A stretch of 64,000 nucleotides of DNA, from assembly GCF_002127325.2 (NCBI RefSeq), contig NC_035435.2, forward strand, positions 112,527,235-112,591,234. The letters are read 5' to 3'. The notes under the pieces are model-generated. The model had not been told where the DNA came from. It ran no database searches and saw only the letters and a list, made by a program, of their open reading frames with translations. The position numbers and the translations under genes are program-made. The DNA is from Helianthus annuus. Taxonomy: Eukaryota; Streptophyta; Magnoliopsida; Asterales; Asteraceae. Below are positions 13,196 to 25,408 of the stretch, piece by piece; position 1 is the stretch's first letter, and the number at the start of each line of letters is the position of its first letter.

Positions 13196-14436
13196 ATGCC
13201 GCCCAGACGTGAAACAAACACGTTACCAAGGACAGAAGCCGAGCTTCAGGAACGCATATCACAGGCAATTGCACAGCACGAGGCCAACCGCTCAGAACAC
13301 AGCGGTGGCACTTTCGGAAATAACCCTCCAACTGGTAATGTTAAATCACCTAAGACACATTACAAATCTTTCGGATATTTCCAATTGTGCTTTGCCAATG
13401 CTCACTCGTGAATTGTGTTACATGTGTTACAGGCTGTACTTATAAGCAATTTCTGGATTGCAAACCCCTAAACTTTGATGGCACGGGAGGTGCCGTTGCT
13501 TTTGTTCGCTGGGTTAAAAAGACCGATTCCGTGCTAAGAATGAGCAAATGTGCACCTGAACAGAGAGTCACTTATATTTCTGGGTTGTTTTTGGATGGTG
13601 CACTCTCCTGGTGGAACCTCCAAGTTCAAACTCTTGGCGAAACTGCTGCATATGCGCTCAGTTGGGATGAGCTTAAGGAATTAATGCACAAGAAATACTG
13701 TTCAAGAGCTGAAATCCAGAAACTGGAAACTGAGTTCTGGAATCTGAAGATGGATGGACCAAAGGTTGCCGAGTATATTCAGCGTTTTCATGATTTATCA
13801 AGGGTCGTTCCTTATCTTGTCGAGCCGGAATTCAAGAGAATCGAAAGGTTTATTTGGGGACTTGCGCCTCAAATCCTGAGCATGGTTACTGCCTCAAAGC
13901 CTCCAACTATCGCAGAGGCTATCGATTTGAGTGTTACACTTACTGAAGAAGCTCTTCGTATGGGAAAGTTTTCGAAATCCGAGATAAACAAGAAAGAGAC
14001 TCACGTGGAGTCTTCAGGCGACAACAAAAGAAAGTTTTCAAATCTGAAGAAAGGCACTCAAGTAATTCATGACCACTCAAATGAAAACAAAAGAAGGGAA
14101 GCAAACCCGCCGCGTGGCATGAAAGCTTATGGAGCCACCAATAAGGCTAGTGGAAAGGTTTATCTGGGGACTAAGCCGAGATGTGACGAATGCAAGTTTC
14201 ACCATGAAGGTCGATGCCTGAGACCTAAGTGTGACAAATGTGGAAAAGAAGGACACAACAAGGATGCCTGTTGGGCAAGATATCCCAACCAAGGAGGATA
14301 TGATAACTACAACCTAGGCGGAAATGATAATGGTAGAGTTCCAGGTTGTTTCAACTGTGGTGACGTGGGGCACTTTAGAAAAGATTGCCCTAAGAAGAAC
14401 CGAGCGAGGAGGAGTCTTCGCGATCGGAGCTCGTGA
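13196..14436 (+). CDS. gag: gag of element C, apparently with a 98-bp intron
   Basis: Capsid/nucleocapsid protein forming the virus-like particle. ATG at 13196 opens MPPRRETNTLPRTEAE. Direct translation is out of frame before the capsid domain. Removing 13335..13432 (GT...AG) joins ..NNPPTG to CTYKQFLDCKPLNFDG in frame and gives 380 residues, almost the same as the 381-residue intronless gag of element A. The capsid domain includes SWWNLQV and WDELKELMHKKYC. At the C-terminus are zinc knuckles: CDKCGKEGHNKDAC and CFNCGDVGHFRKDC, preceded by an incomplete CDECKFHHEGRC. The frame ends at 14434-14436; normally gag-pol continues from here, and the protease is in another frame. The domain is certain; splicing is inferred. 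Confidence 0.85.
13335..13432 (+). other. Candidate spliceosomal intron in gag of element C
   Basis: Donor ACTG|GTAATG at 13334/13335, acceptor GTGTTACAG|GC at 13432/13433, 98 bp, AT-rich. Removal restores frame across a codon split after its first base (Gly). The alternative is a small insertion in a dead gag. Confidence 0.5.
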
Positions 14437-14444
14437 GCGCGCCA

Positions 14445-14880
14445 GGACCCGAATGTTGTGACGGGTACGTTCCCTATTAACCAACACTATGCATCCATTC
14501 TATGTGATACTAGCGCCGACCTTAGTTTTGTATCAGTAGAATTTAAGAATACATTTGGCCTAGTTTCAAGTAAGCTAGACGTCCCATATCCTATAGAACT
14601 GGTAAATGGAAAGTTAGTTAGAGCAAATGAGGTGATTAAGGGTTGTACTTTGGAACTTGCAGAGCAAGAATTTTTTTTTACTGAGCTCCTACCTGTTGAT
14701 TTGGGAAGTTATGATGTTGTATTCAGCATGGATTGGCTATCCAAGAATAGAGTTGAAGTTGTTGGTCATGAGAAAATCATTTGCATCCCTTTTGCGAATG
14801 ATGAAACACTTATAGTACACGGCCTTCATGCAGTTGATGCGAGGACGCTGGGCCCCATAAGGCGATGGATTGCGACATCC
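14445..14880 (+). pseudogene. Aspartic protease remnant of element C
   Basis: Frame from about 14458 reads TGTFPINQHYASILCDTSAD and later SYDVVFSMDWLSKN, the retropepsin fold of Ty3/gypsy pol. The active-site D-T-G is D-T-S (CDTSADLSFVS), a replacement of the glycine expected to damage catalysis. Two frame changes lie between the gag stop (14436) and this domain, so it is not translatable as gag-pol. Confidence 0.85.
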
Positions 14881-14935
14881 CACAATGGTCATAAAGTCGC
14901 AGAAGTGCCTCCGAAAGGGGTGCATAGCCTTCCTT

Positions 14936-15480
14936 GCTCATGTTGTCGATAAGGAGACCAAGGAGCCGAAGCTAGAAAACAACCCTGTTGTGAGCGAATT
15001 TCTAGAAGTCTTTCCCGAAGACTTTCTTGGGCTACCTCCACAGGAACGAATGGGGTTTTGAACAAACCTAATGCCAGGAGCGGCACCAGTGGCGAAGGCA
15101 CCTTACCGATTAGCTCGTCCGAGATGCAAGAACTATCGGCTCAACTAAAAAAAGTTGCTAGACAAGAGAATTTATCGAGCCGAGCTTCTCACCCTGGGGA
15201 GCTCCAGTGTTGTTTGTCAAGAAGAAGGACAACAGTTTTCTTATGTGCTTAGACTACAGGGAGTTAAACAAGCTAACCAATCAAGAATCGGTACCCCTTA
15301 CCGAGAATTGATGACTTGTTCAACCAATTTTAAAGTTCTAGCTACTACTCCAAGATCGACTTGAGGTCGGGATATCATCAACTGTTGAATGATTACGACT
15401 GTGAGATTAAGTATCACCTGGACAAGGCGAGCCTTGTAGCAGACGCCTTGAGCCGCAGGGAGTGCGCAAACCCACTAAGG
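14936..15480 (+). pseudogene. Reverse transcriptase / RNase H remnant with large internal deletion
   Basis: Recognisable pieces in shifting frames: PVVSEFLEVFPEDFLGLPP, then the RT start (APVAKAPYRLA, MQELSAQLKK), then [10 protein letters not shown], then DLRSGYHQL at 15360. Directly after this the sequence jumps to DCEIKYHLDKASLVADALSR, the end of RNase H. The RT palm, including the YxDD motif, and most of RNase H are missing. There are several stops and frameshifts, so no active polymerase is possible. Confidence 0.85.
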
Positions 15481-15639
15481 ATGCGAGCCTTGGAGATGAC
15501 CATACAAACGAATTTCGTTACTCGGATTCGTGAGGCTGAGCAAGAGACGCTCAAACCAGAGCACCTACAAGCTGAAGCATTACGTGGATGGGAGTGCAAT
15601 CGTTGCCCAAGGAAGATAACATTGTACTCTCTGTAGCGA

Positions 15640-16372
15640 ATTTGGGTTCCATCCTTTGGCGACCTACGGGCGATTATTTTGGATGAAGCATACAAGTCAA
15701 GGTACTCTACACATCTGGGTTCGGATAAGATGTACCAAGACTTAAAAGAATTTTATTGGTGGCCTAAGCTTAAAAGCGACATTGCTACTTATGTTTGGAA
15801 ATGCCTTACATGCGCCAAGGTTAAGGCGGAATATCAAAAGCCTTCAGGTTTGCTACACAACCTGAAATTCCTGTATGGAAATGGGAAAAAGAAACCTCGA
15901 TGGGCTACATTACTAAGTTACCCCAAACCTCAAGAGGCCATGATATGATTTGGGTAATTGTAGATCGACTTACAAAGTCCGTGCATTTCCTACCGATCAG
16001 TGAAAAGATAGCACTAAGAAATTGGCTGAAATATATCTCAAGGATATTGTGGCCCGACATGGAGTGCCTGTTTCTATTATATCGGACCGAGATGGTCGGT
16101 TCGTGTCAAGAATATGGCAATCATTCCAAAAGGCCTTTGGATCTCAACTGAATCTTAGTACGGCCTTTCACCCGCAAACGGACGGCCAAAGTGAGCGAAC
16201 GATACAAACTTTGGAGGAAATCTTGCGTTCTTGTGTGATGGACTTGGGTGGAAGCTGGGATACTCACTTGCCTTTAGTGGAGTTCTCCTACAATAATAGC
16301 TATCACACTAGCATCCAGGCTACCCCGTTTGAAGCATTATATGGACGAAAGTGTCGGTCCCCGCTATGTTAG
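15640..16372 (+). pseudogene. Integrase remnant of element C
   Basis: The zinc-binding region ([20 protein letters not shown] ... [12 protein letters not shown]) and catalytic core pieces ([66 protein letters not shown]) are clear. They fall in three frames with shifts near 15890-15960 and 16020, and a stop follows RKCRSPLC. Core acidic residues remain visible in the pieces, but no single ORF covers the protein. Confidence 0.9.
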
Positions 16373-16408
16373 GCGGAAACCGGGGATAAACAACTCATTG
16401 GTCCGGAA

Positions 16409-16966
16409 TTGGTCCAGGAAACCACAGACAAGATCATTCAAATACGAGACCGTATCAAGACGGCTCGCGACAGACGAAAGAGCTATGCCGACAACCGACG
16501 CAAACCATTAGATTTCGAGGTCGGAGACATGGTATTGTTGAAAGTCCCACCTTGGAAGGGCGTAGTAAGATTTGGTAAACGTGGGAAGTTAAACCCACGT
16601 TACATTAGACCCTTCAAAATCCCGGAAAAGATCAGAACTGTTGCGTATAAGTTAGATCTACCAGAGGAACTGAGAAGTGTACACGACACGTTTCACGTGT
16701 CAAATCTCAAGAAAAGTCCCACTCAAGAAACAGTTGTCATCCCAGCGGACGAGATACATGTCCACGACAAACTCCAATTTACCGAAGAACCTATTGAGGT
16801 TACGGTCTGGAAGGTCCACAAGACACGGAGGAGTCGTAGGAAGCTAGTCAAAGTTCGCTGGAACTCGAGTCACGGTCCCGAGTACACGTGGGAACGTGAA
16901 GATCAAATGAAATCCAAGTACCCTCACCTGTTCCAAGGCTCCCCTGCAACTGGTAAAACGACATGA
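16409..16966 (+). pseudogene. Integrase C-terminus with chromodomain-like region, element C
   Basis: Open frame of 185 codons with GPY/F-type integrase tail ([20 protein letters not shown] ... [21 protein letters not shown]) followed by a chromodomain-like segment ([20 protein letters not shown] ... YPHLF). In chromoviruses this domain guides integration into heterochromatin. It is separated from the catalytic core by a frame change and stop near 16370. Confidence 0.85.
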
Positions 16967-16988
16967 ATTTCGGGACGAAATTCTTTTA

Positions 16989-17000
16989 ACGGGGGGAGAA
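16989..17000 (+). other. Polypurine tract of element C
   Basis: ACGGGGGGAGAA immediately precedes the 3' LTR and is preceded by ATTTCGGGACGAAATTC. It primes plus-strand synthesis. Confidence 0.8.
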
Positions 17001-17748
17001 TGTGACAACTGGCAAAAATAATGGTAATTCCGTACAACTTAATTACTTGATTTAATGATTAAATTCTCTCATTACGATTTAATTATTGTGTAATTAGGTC
17101 GTGTGAAGTCTAGCAATCACAGGACATTGTTTAAAATGCTAAACAATATTAACACAATCGCCATGTTGCGGGAAAACCGCAACTGTGTCCTAATATGTTG
17201 GCAAAATGCTGAAAGCACTATTCACCTGAGCACACTATTCATGCCAGCAAGTTCCGAAAACTGTCTGAACCAGCGATGAAAGGCATGGACGCACTCTATA
17301 GATGAAATACGAATAAGAATCCCTAATTAGGGACACTAAACACAGCATTAACGTTCCAGTAAATGCACATAATTACAGTTTTTCCGTTCTGTGCCAAAAT
17401 ATAACCGAAACAGAATGTCCGCGACACTAGAAATTAACAATTTAATGTCCGTAGGGCTTATAAATATTATAATACACCTTAATTAGGCTTGTAGAGGCTA
17501 ATGAAATATCCGAATCACAAGTTTCCGGTACTACGTCATAACGACCACAAATTCGTCATTTTTGCGCCGACGAACTAGTCAACAATATTTTCGCCACCCA
17601 AACAACAAAATGAATCATCTAGTGAACTAGTTAAGCACATTTTAACGTCAAAAATATTGTCATAACACTAATGGTACAAGAATTTCTCTAATCCTCTAAA
17701 CCCCTAAACTAAACCACACTTTATATATATGTAAACTTTTATATCTAA

Positions 17749-17783
<35 letters not shown>

Positions 17784-20700
17784 TAAAATCTATACCCCCA
17801 TTTCGGTCAACATGGGGTCCACCCCATCAACCTACCAATTTGAAAAATCTAAGTAAGGTATGGTAACTTAAGATCTTGTTTAAAAATTTGAAAGAATTAT
17901 AATCTATAGACCATACCATATCCATCATTCCATCATTTTCCTTTCACAAAAAAATCAACTAAAAACCTTTCTTTCCTTCTTCTCCATTTACGGCCAAGAC
18001 AAAACCCCATTAACATATTCATCTACTTTGAAAAATCATCCCATTTTTACCATAATCAAGCCTTTTTATTACAATCTAAGCATCATTAACAAACGGAGCA
18101 CACTTAGGGGTTTGGTTGGAGCTTAATTTCTTCTAAATCTTCATACTAACCTTGTGCAAAGTTGTAAGCTCTCACTAACCATCTTTTTAAGCTTATTATT
18201 ATGTCTAGATCATGAATGTACAAGTTGATCATCTTGAAATCAAAGAAGAAATTCACCTAAAACCCTAAACCAAAATGTAACAACTTACTAAATAAGAAGT
18301 ATTATGTGATTATTATGTGTATTAGTGTTGAGTGAGTTGTATGAGCATGTTGATTTTGTTAAAGTAGGTTGATTAAGCATGTGATTTATGATGGTCATGT
18401 TATTTATTTAGTGTAGTATTTTGTATTAGTGATGATCTTACTATATTAGGCATAAAAATATGATTTAAACATGTATATGTTTAAATCTTGAAAGATCATC
18501 ATCTTCATGGTTCATGAGCTTTACATATAATTTTGATACTTGAAGAATCATGGACTTTAATAGACTTGAAATTTGATTTAATGAACTAGTAAACTTGAGT
18601 TTTATATATAACAAGTGATATAATCAATGGTTATAAAAAAAAACTTCACATAAAAAGTCTTAACACTTTGATACTTGAAAGTCTTGGGATTTTTAGAGGT
18701 TTAAAAGTATAAAAATATATAAACAACTTGTATTTAAAAGAACTCATTAAAAAGATGAACATAAAGTTTATTAAAACTTTTATAAACAAAATACATGTAT
18801 GAAGGCTCATGAAGTGTGAAGTGAAATTGTAGAATCTATTCACTTGAAAAATTAAGTTTGATGAACTTGGTAAATTGATGATGATTTGGAAATTGAATAA
18901 AAAAAATGATTCTTAAACACGTTTTGAATACGTGGGAAAAACGCCATAGTTTGGGGAAATTATGGCGAAATTTTTTAAAATCTTAATCGCGATTAAAATG
19001 GGATTAACGGGGTGATTAGCATGGTAAATCGCGATTAGTAACTTTAATCATTATTAACAACCTAAATAGTGATTAGACAAACCCTAATGACAAGGGGTAA
19101 GTCTTAACCATCCAAGAGTTGTTTAAACACTAAAAGTTGCTTTTATTAAATAAAGTGGTTAAAATTATAAGTATAACAAATCAATGTAATTTTTGGGAAG
19201 ATTATAGGTATATGCTTCAAATACTTTATTTGAAGTATGAAGTGTGTATATTATGTGTATGTACTAGCTGTAGGAATACGTACCAAAAATGAAAAATACA
19301 ACGCTTATAAAAAAAATATACACTTTCGCCACGACAAAAACATTACAAACATTCACAAGTGTGATGTTAGTCGCGAACCGTCACGCCTACTTAAAATGCA
19401 TAATTGTAATACCATAACTCAAGGCGCGAACGTCAGACGATTCTTTATGCTTCTACAACGAGACGGACAACTTCGACACGAAAACTATATATATTACCTG
19501 AACGTCACTACAAGCCTAAAAATGAACCGTTCTAGACACTTCATATGTATTAATGACAACGAAAACCAGAAAGTTCGATAACGAGAATAACACCAAGTGT
19601 AATTATGAAAAGTAGGCTTTTAAATTAATAGTGGGCTTAAGATAACATAAATTTTGGGCTAGGTCCAAATTCTTAAAAATGTGGGCAATGACCCATTTCC
19701 ATAAACCCTTATAAAAGCCCATTTGTAATAAATAATATGGGCTAGGCCTAAATACATTATTAATATGGGTTAAGCCCAACGACACTAAAATGTGGGCTAG
19801 GCCCAATGAAAAATACATGTATAATACGGTATACCTACACGTATAAATACGGTATACCCACGCATATAATACAGTATACCTACACGTATTATACGGTATA
19901 CCTACGCGTATAAGTACGGTATACCTACCCGTATAAATACGGTATACGTACACGTTTAAAGCACACAAATACAAGTATACATATGGTATGTGTATATGTA
20001 TAAAAGACTCTAGTATATGATGATATACTCACATACACTTATTGAAGTGTACTCTCTCACTAATGTTGTACACATACGACAACGTATTTCGACGATAAAA
20101 ATAAATATTTTCAACACTTTTGTCGAATAAAGATATACACTTATATTTGTGTAACAAATATAAAGTCTCGAATCAAAGTACTCCAGGAACAAATGCCAAC
20201 GTATTATAAAACTACACAAGTGTTCCAAAAACGAAATGAAAATAACAAACGTTCAAGATGAACAACGAGTACAAGGTCTAGGAAAGACCGACGTGTCTAA
20301 TGAGTAGAACCCTTGTAGGTTGACTTGCGTTTACGGAACACGTTGCTAGAATACCTCTCTCTCAGGAACGCAAAACAGTGAGTTCATGTCCCCCTTTTCT
20401 CTTAACTGTTTTCGGATTTATAACTCTCGGGGGTGAAATACATGTTACATATGTTTCAATGGTATGATTTGGCTATGAAATGAACTATTAGATCATGTGA
20501 GCATAGGCTGAAACTGAAATGCCAATAACTCTCATAAGAAACATGGACAAAGGTTAGATCTAACGGGTACGGCCGAGCCCCACTCATGGTCCATTTGTGA
20601 CTACTTAGAGTGCTTTTGTGTCCCAGTCGAGGTGATTCGACAATGGTCAAGGGGATTTGACACAGTCAAGGTGATTTGACACAGTCAAGGTGATTTGACA

Positions 20701-21282
20701 CAGTCGAGGGGATTCGACACAGTCGAGGGGATTCGACACTTATAACAGCCCACTCGGGTTGGGTACTCCCTATGTCTTCACATATATTAATGTCCTTGCA
20801 AAACATTAATGATCTGTTCATAGACGCTATACATACCTGTTTGTTATGAAAGATCTCTCACATGTTTAAAGGTTTAATTGGAGCTCACTCAAAACACATG
20901 AACTCGCTCAACTTTTGTTGATGTTTTCAAACTTACGTGTATTTCAGAAAACTAATGGGATCTTGGTGCTGGTGTTTACTATGAAGCTTTTAGATTACAA
21001 GTCAGCGATGTCATCCTTTTTGGAGGGTTTAGTCCATATATCTCATCTTCAATGAGATAGAGGATGCAAAGCCTTATGTTTTAATCTTATGTCAACTAGT
21101 CCTTTTGTAAACTTAAAACTTATGTTGGTTTGTATCCTAAACAACTTATGATGTGTAATATTTTATTATGTCAATGGATGAACATCGGATGTTTTTAATC
21201 ATGTAGATGTTTACTTATATCGTATGCAATGAAAACTAATCAAGTTCACACCACGCGCTTCCGTTAATGAACGGGTGTGACA
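17001..21282 (+). mobile_element. Element C, 3' LTR
   Basis: Copy of the 5' LTR with about nine substitutions and one 5-bp indel noticed. It ends CGGGTGTGACA, followed by the duplicated GTAAT and then the last 47 bp of element B. No extra content. Confidence 0.95.
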
Positions 21283-21339
21283 GTAATCCCCCACCGGGCC
21301 CACCGGTGAGACACGTGGAAATGGGGGTGTGACAGTAAA

Positions 21340-24146
21340 TCACATAATGTGTATCCAAAATATCATGTATGGCGTGTGAAATATATCAACTAGGCCATAG
21401 GTAAAAATGCACAAAAACAGGGTATTGAATTAAACATAGTTTAAGTCAAAGTTATGTTTTATGGAACAATTGCATGCTATACTGATACAAACATTTATGC
21501 GGTATTGTGAAAATGCATACATTCAAGCCTTTGTGACTTGTGGTGATAGACCTTTAAACAAATTAAAGGTCTATATATGTTATTGTTTATCGAATTCGGT
21601 CATTCCTTCCAATCCAAACAAACCCAAGATTTCAGGAATGGGAGTTGTCAAGTCCCATGGTACCATTACCTACTAACGAGTGGCATGATCGGTGTTAATG
21701 AATGTACATTGTATAATTTAAACAAACCAAATGTCATACCAAAATGTGAGCATGTGATGAATAAATGTACTAAGTATGCACACAATGGGCATACATAGCA
21801 TAGAAACTAATGTAAAAGGATGTACTAAATATGCACACAATGGGCATACATAGCATAAAATGTTATGTAAAATGATTGTACTAAGTATGCACACAATGGG
21901 CATACATAGCATAAAGTGTTATGTAAAATGATTGTACTAAGTATGCACACAATGGGCATACATAGCATAAAGTGTAACGTAAAATAATGTACTAAGTACG
22001 CACACAATGGGCATACATAGCATAAAACAAAATGAAATCATGTACTATAAATGTACCAATGAACATAGCAAGTATATGATGTGAAAACAGGAAAGCATGA
22101 AAGTAACAACTAGGCACATGTGTTCCACCCCAAAACAGTTTGGAAAACAGTAAAAGAGGGGTCTATGTACTCACCTGAGATTGCTTTGAAATCCTTGTAT
22201 AACAACCAAATAATGCTAGAGATCACGGATATCAAACGACACCTAATATAGGTAACTATGTTAATATACCGGACCTAAATCGGAGGATTTGGATAGAATG
22301 AGGGTTTGTAAACCAAACGAGTATGGAGACTCCTGTAATATGGTTTAATAAAGCCTTCATACTAAAATGAAAGCTAACCTAAGTGCTTACGGCCCATTAC
22401 GACCCGTTTAGGTAGCTTATGCTACCTTAACGCGTCGTTCGCGTAAAACGCGTTTGGAACGCCTAACGTCGTGACCATAAGGTATAACCTCGGAAGGTTA
22501 TTCCCTATACAGCTATGGTCACCTAATGTGTTTGTTCGGATCCTAACGATCGACCAAATGGGTCGGGTTCGAAAGTATAAGCGATTGTTTAGATCGCTTA
22601 CCTTACGACCCTATATAAGCACTATACTAAAAGTGACGAGCTAAGCATGTTAGAACATGCTTAACTAAGTTTAGAAAACAGGTTTGGTATCAAAACAAAC
22701 GGTTTTGATACCCACGAGTAGTTTGGTTACAAAATACGCAAGAATGCGCATTTTGGCCTAAACTACGACTCGTCACTGAGCCTAGATAACGTGGTAATCA
22801 GTAGGTATAGTCACTATGGACTATAACCATCGTGATCACGCTCACGTTATGAAGTTCCAACGAACTTCGTGTTGACCATAAGCTGGTTAACGCAGAGAGT
22901 CAAACAAAGTTTGACTTTAGCACTCGAAAAGCGATAAAAGAACGAAAGAACACTTACGAAGGGTCCCCGAAAGCAAATCTTGATCCAGGAGCTCAGGTAT
23001 GAAGCAAAGGCCTCAACTTAGAGCTTTAGATCAGATTTTGTGGGTTTTTAACCAAAGGGGGGGGTATTTATAGGAAAAGCAAGACCGTTAGGATCGTTTC
23101 TTGAATATCGTGCCTCGATCTCATTCGTACACTTGTCAAAATGTTGTGGTATCAAAAAGTGACCCCAACCCCAGAGATTGTGAAGAGGCATTGCCCCTTG
23201 GATGCTTGAAAGGCCATTTTCAGCAAGAAAAACAAGTTTCTGCATCTGCAGGGCTGACGCGGCCCGTGTAAAGGTTGCCCCTAGGCTTACGCGGGTCGCC
23301 TGGAGGTTCTGATCAGAAGCCAAGTTTCAAAAATGACAGTTTAGGTCCCTGTTATGGTTTAAGGCCATTTCCGACACGTTCAAGGCCCGTTAAGCCATCT
23401 TTAAGGCCCTAAAATGATGCCTAAACATTGAGGACATGAAACATGCTCAAAAATATGCCGGATGTTGGTTCGTTTAGTCGTACGACCGCGATGTTCGGTT
23501 AATTACGACGGAATGCGCATAAGCGCGAAAAACGATTCAAATTGCGTGACGAATGGATTTTTCTTATGCCAAACACTAAGGCATAATATTATGATGCTTA
23601 CATAAATTTTTGGATGTCCGGATGTATACAGAACGTAAGTTATGCGCGAAAATGCAAACTTATGCACTTTTTGACACTTTTAGTCCCTGAATGACCCAAA
23701 AGTTTATTTTAGCACACCGAACCCCTCAAAGCCTATTTCTAAGCTATATAAAGGATATTTAAGGTGTGTTTAACTTATGGTCATGTTCCAGAATGTCTTT
23801 TACAGTACGAATTGGCATACTTTCGCAGTTTGTCAAGTTTAGTCCTTGTAAGCGAATTAACTTGTTTTTGCCATACCAAAGCCTTTAAAACTTATTTCTA
23901 AGTTATGTAAAGGTTATTTAAGGTATGTTAAGCCTATTTCACTATTCCGGAGTGTTTGTTGGATTAAACTGGTTATTTTTACGCATCAGAGCGCGTATAA
24001 CCCTCCAGAAAGCGATTTAAAGCTTAAAATCGAACAAGAGTTGATATGTGCAAATGATACACATATTTTTACAAATCCCAAGTATGAAATACAATATTTC
24101 ATTGGTTTGGCATTTGTTTGATGGTTAAAGTGACATAGGTGTCACA
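21340..24146 (-). mobile_element. Element A, 3' LTR, second segment
   Basis: Continues the interrupted left LTR and matches 27933..30740. Contains the 57-bp tandem repeats (21768-22025), the minus-strand TATA CTATAAATACC at about 23065-23074, and two GC-rich motifs near 23255-23300. Ends AGGTGTCACA at 24146. No coding sequence. Confidence 0.9.
21768..22025. repeat. Tandem ~57-bp repeat in the A LTR
   Basis: Five copies of a unit containing TATGCACACAATGGGCATAC and ATAGCATAAA. The same block is at 28360-28618 in the other LTR. Short minus-strand frames of 60-64 codons come from this repeat and are not genes. Confidence 0.9.
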
Positions 24147-25408
24147 GTCTCCCCTACTTTAGGAAATTTCGTCCCGAAATTTAATTCCAGAGGAAACTTG
24201 TGAAGACAGTTGTGACGGTTTCGCCTTCTAATAGATCCATTGAACCCTTAAGTAAAACTCTGGGCCATGTTAGGACTCTTAGCGAATTTGTTAACCCTCA
24301 AAGTGAATTCCTTGTAATAGCAAAACATGGAATTTTGAACTACGGACAGAAGAACGTTTCTTATGAAGACTTATCATAGGAAACTTGGCGTGTGATTGAG
24401 ATCAGATTTGGGGAGTGTGAGAATAAATGACATTGGTCGAGGTCCAAGACTTCTCCCGTATCATCATTCTTGTCACTATAGGTCTTAACACATGATAAGA
24501 GCTTCCTGTGGTTTCTGTGCACTGAATTCCATAATTATGTAGGCCTCCATAATTACGTAATTCCTTGCACAGTCCGCACAGTTCATTTCATAATGCGTAG
24601 GAAAAAAAATCACTTGAATAAACATGAAGCGACTCGACTAGACCACCAAAGGATCCTTTTAATTAGATCAACGAACGATCTTTTTAACTAGATCAACACA
24701 TGATCTTCTTAACTAGACCGTCGTACGATCTCCTTAAATAGACCACTTAAGGGATCTTTTTAGTTACATCATCACATGATATTTCTAATCAGATTTTCAA
24801 AATCAATCTGTTTAACCAGACCATTCAAGAGGTCCAATTATAGAATAATACTTTATAACCCGAGGGAATTAACTACAATGTTGAAGTCCATTAAGGATTT
24901 AAGATAGTATTTTTGGATATCCTATTATGAATCTCTCGCATGAGATATGGAAGATTCTATGAGGATTTGGATGGATCACATACAACCACAAAACATGTAA
25001 GAAAACACATAAGCACAAATTTAGTTAACTTGATTCTTTAATTTGTTATCTTTAGGTATGGATATTTAAAGCACACTAGGAATCCAATCCATGGATTTCA
25101 TTTGGCACTTTAATGATTTTTAAGGATCTATCTATAAAGATAGAGGGATTCTCAATTTTTTTTTTTTTTTAGAGTTTGGCTTTGTTTCTTAAAAGAAACG
25201 AGTGTTTAAGGTTCTTGGGGAGATCACAAGTGATCATAAAATGACAGAACCACACGAGTAGTTTGTCCTTGGGTTGACATCATAAGGTTGCATCAAGCAT
25301 TCACACAACGCATAAATTTTGCAGAAATAAAAACAACAAATCTTTATTTATGTAACAACCGAATTGTCTTGAAGTGTCAAAAGATAACAACCAAGGAAAT
25401 ACAAAACA
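24147..25408 (-). other. Non-coding 3' interior of element A
   Basis: 1.26 kb between the gag stop and the 3' LTR, where pol would be expected. Only short frames are seen. Next to the LTR, read on the minus strand, is ATTTCGGGACGAAATTTCC followed by a purine-rich stretch, a PPT analogous to that of element C. Near 24640-24780 repeated GATC-containing units (GACCA..GGATC) form a degenerate tandem array. Confidence 0.65.

Larger units (their letters stand above)
7145..21282 (+). mobile_element. Element C: full-length Ty3/gypsy chromovirus-type retrotransposon with degenerate pol
   Basis: Innermost and youngest insertion. LTRs of 4,287 bp (7145..11431) and 4,282 bp (17001..21282) flank a 5,569-bp interior, with exact GTAAT duplications at 7140-7144 and 21283-21287. 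The interior reads PBS, long leader, gag with zinc knuckles, protease, deleted RT/RNase H, broken integrase, C-terminal chromodomain-like region, polypurine tract. Order and chromodomain indicate a chromovirus; the long LTRs and the ATTTCGGGACGAAAT sequence before the PPT suggest the Tekay/Del lineage (inference). The LTRs are nearly identical, with about nine substitutions noticed, although pol carries stops, frameshifts and a large deletion. Confidence 0.95.
3893..21334 (+). mobile_element. Element B: solo LTR inside the left LTR of A, interrupted by element C
   Basis: Starts TGTAACACCTCGAAATT at 3893 and ends GGGGGTGTGACA at 21334. Flanking pentamers are GTAGA (3888-3892) and GTAAA (21335-21339), one mismatch; the uninterrupted copy of the host LTR reads GTAAA. 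Own sequence is 3893..7144 plus 21288..21334, about 3.3 kb, with no coding region. A TATA box at 4799-4808 and four GCGGGCCGCG-like motifs upstream of it support a plus-strand LTR promoter. Confidence 0.85.

Noticed and set aside
14077..14292. Minus-strand frame within gag of element C
   Set aside because: Shadow of the zinc-knuckle coding sequence.
21768..22025. CRISPR-like array of direct repeats
   Set aside because: Units are contiguous tandem copies without unique spacers, lie in an LTR, and the genome is a plant.
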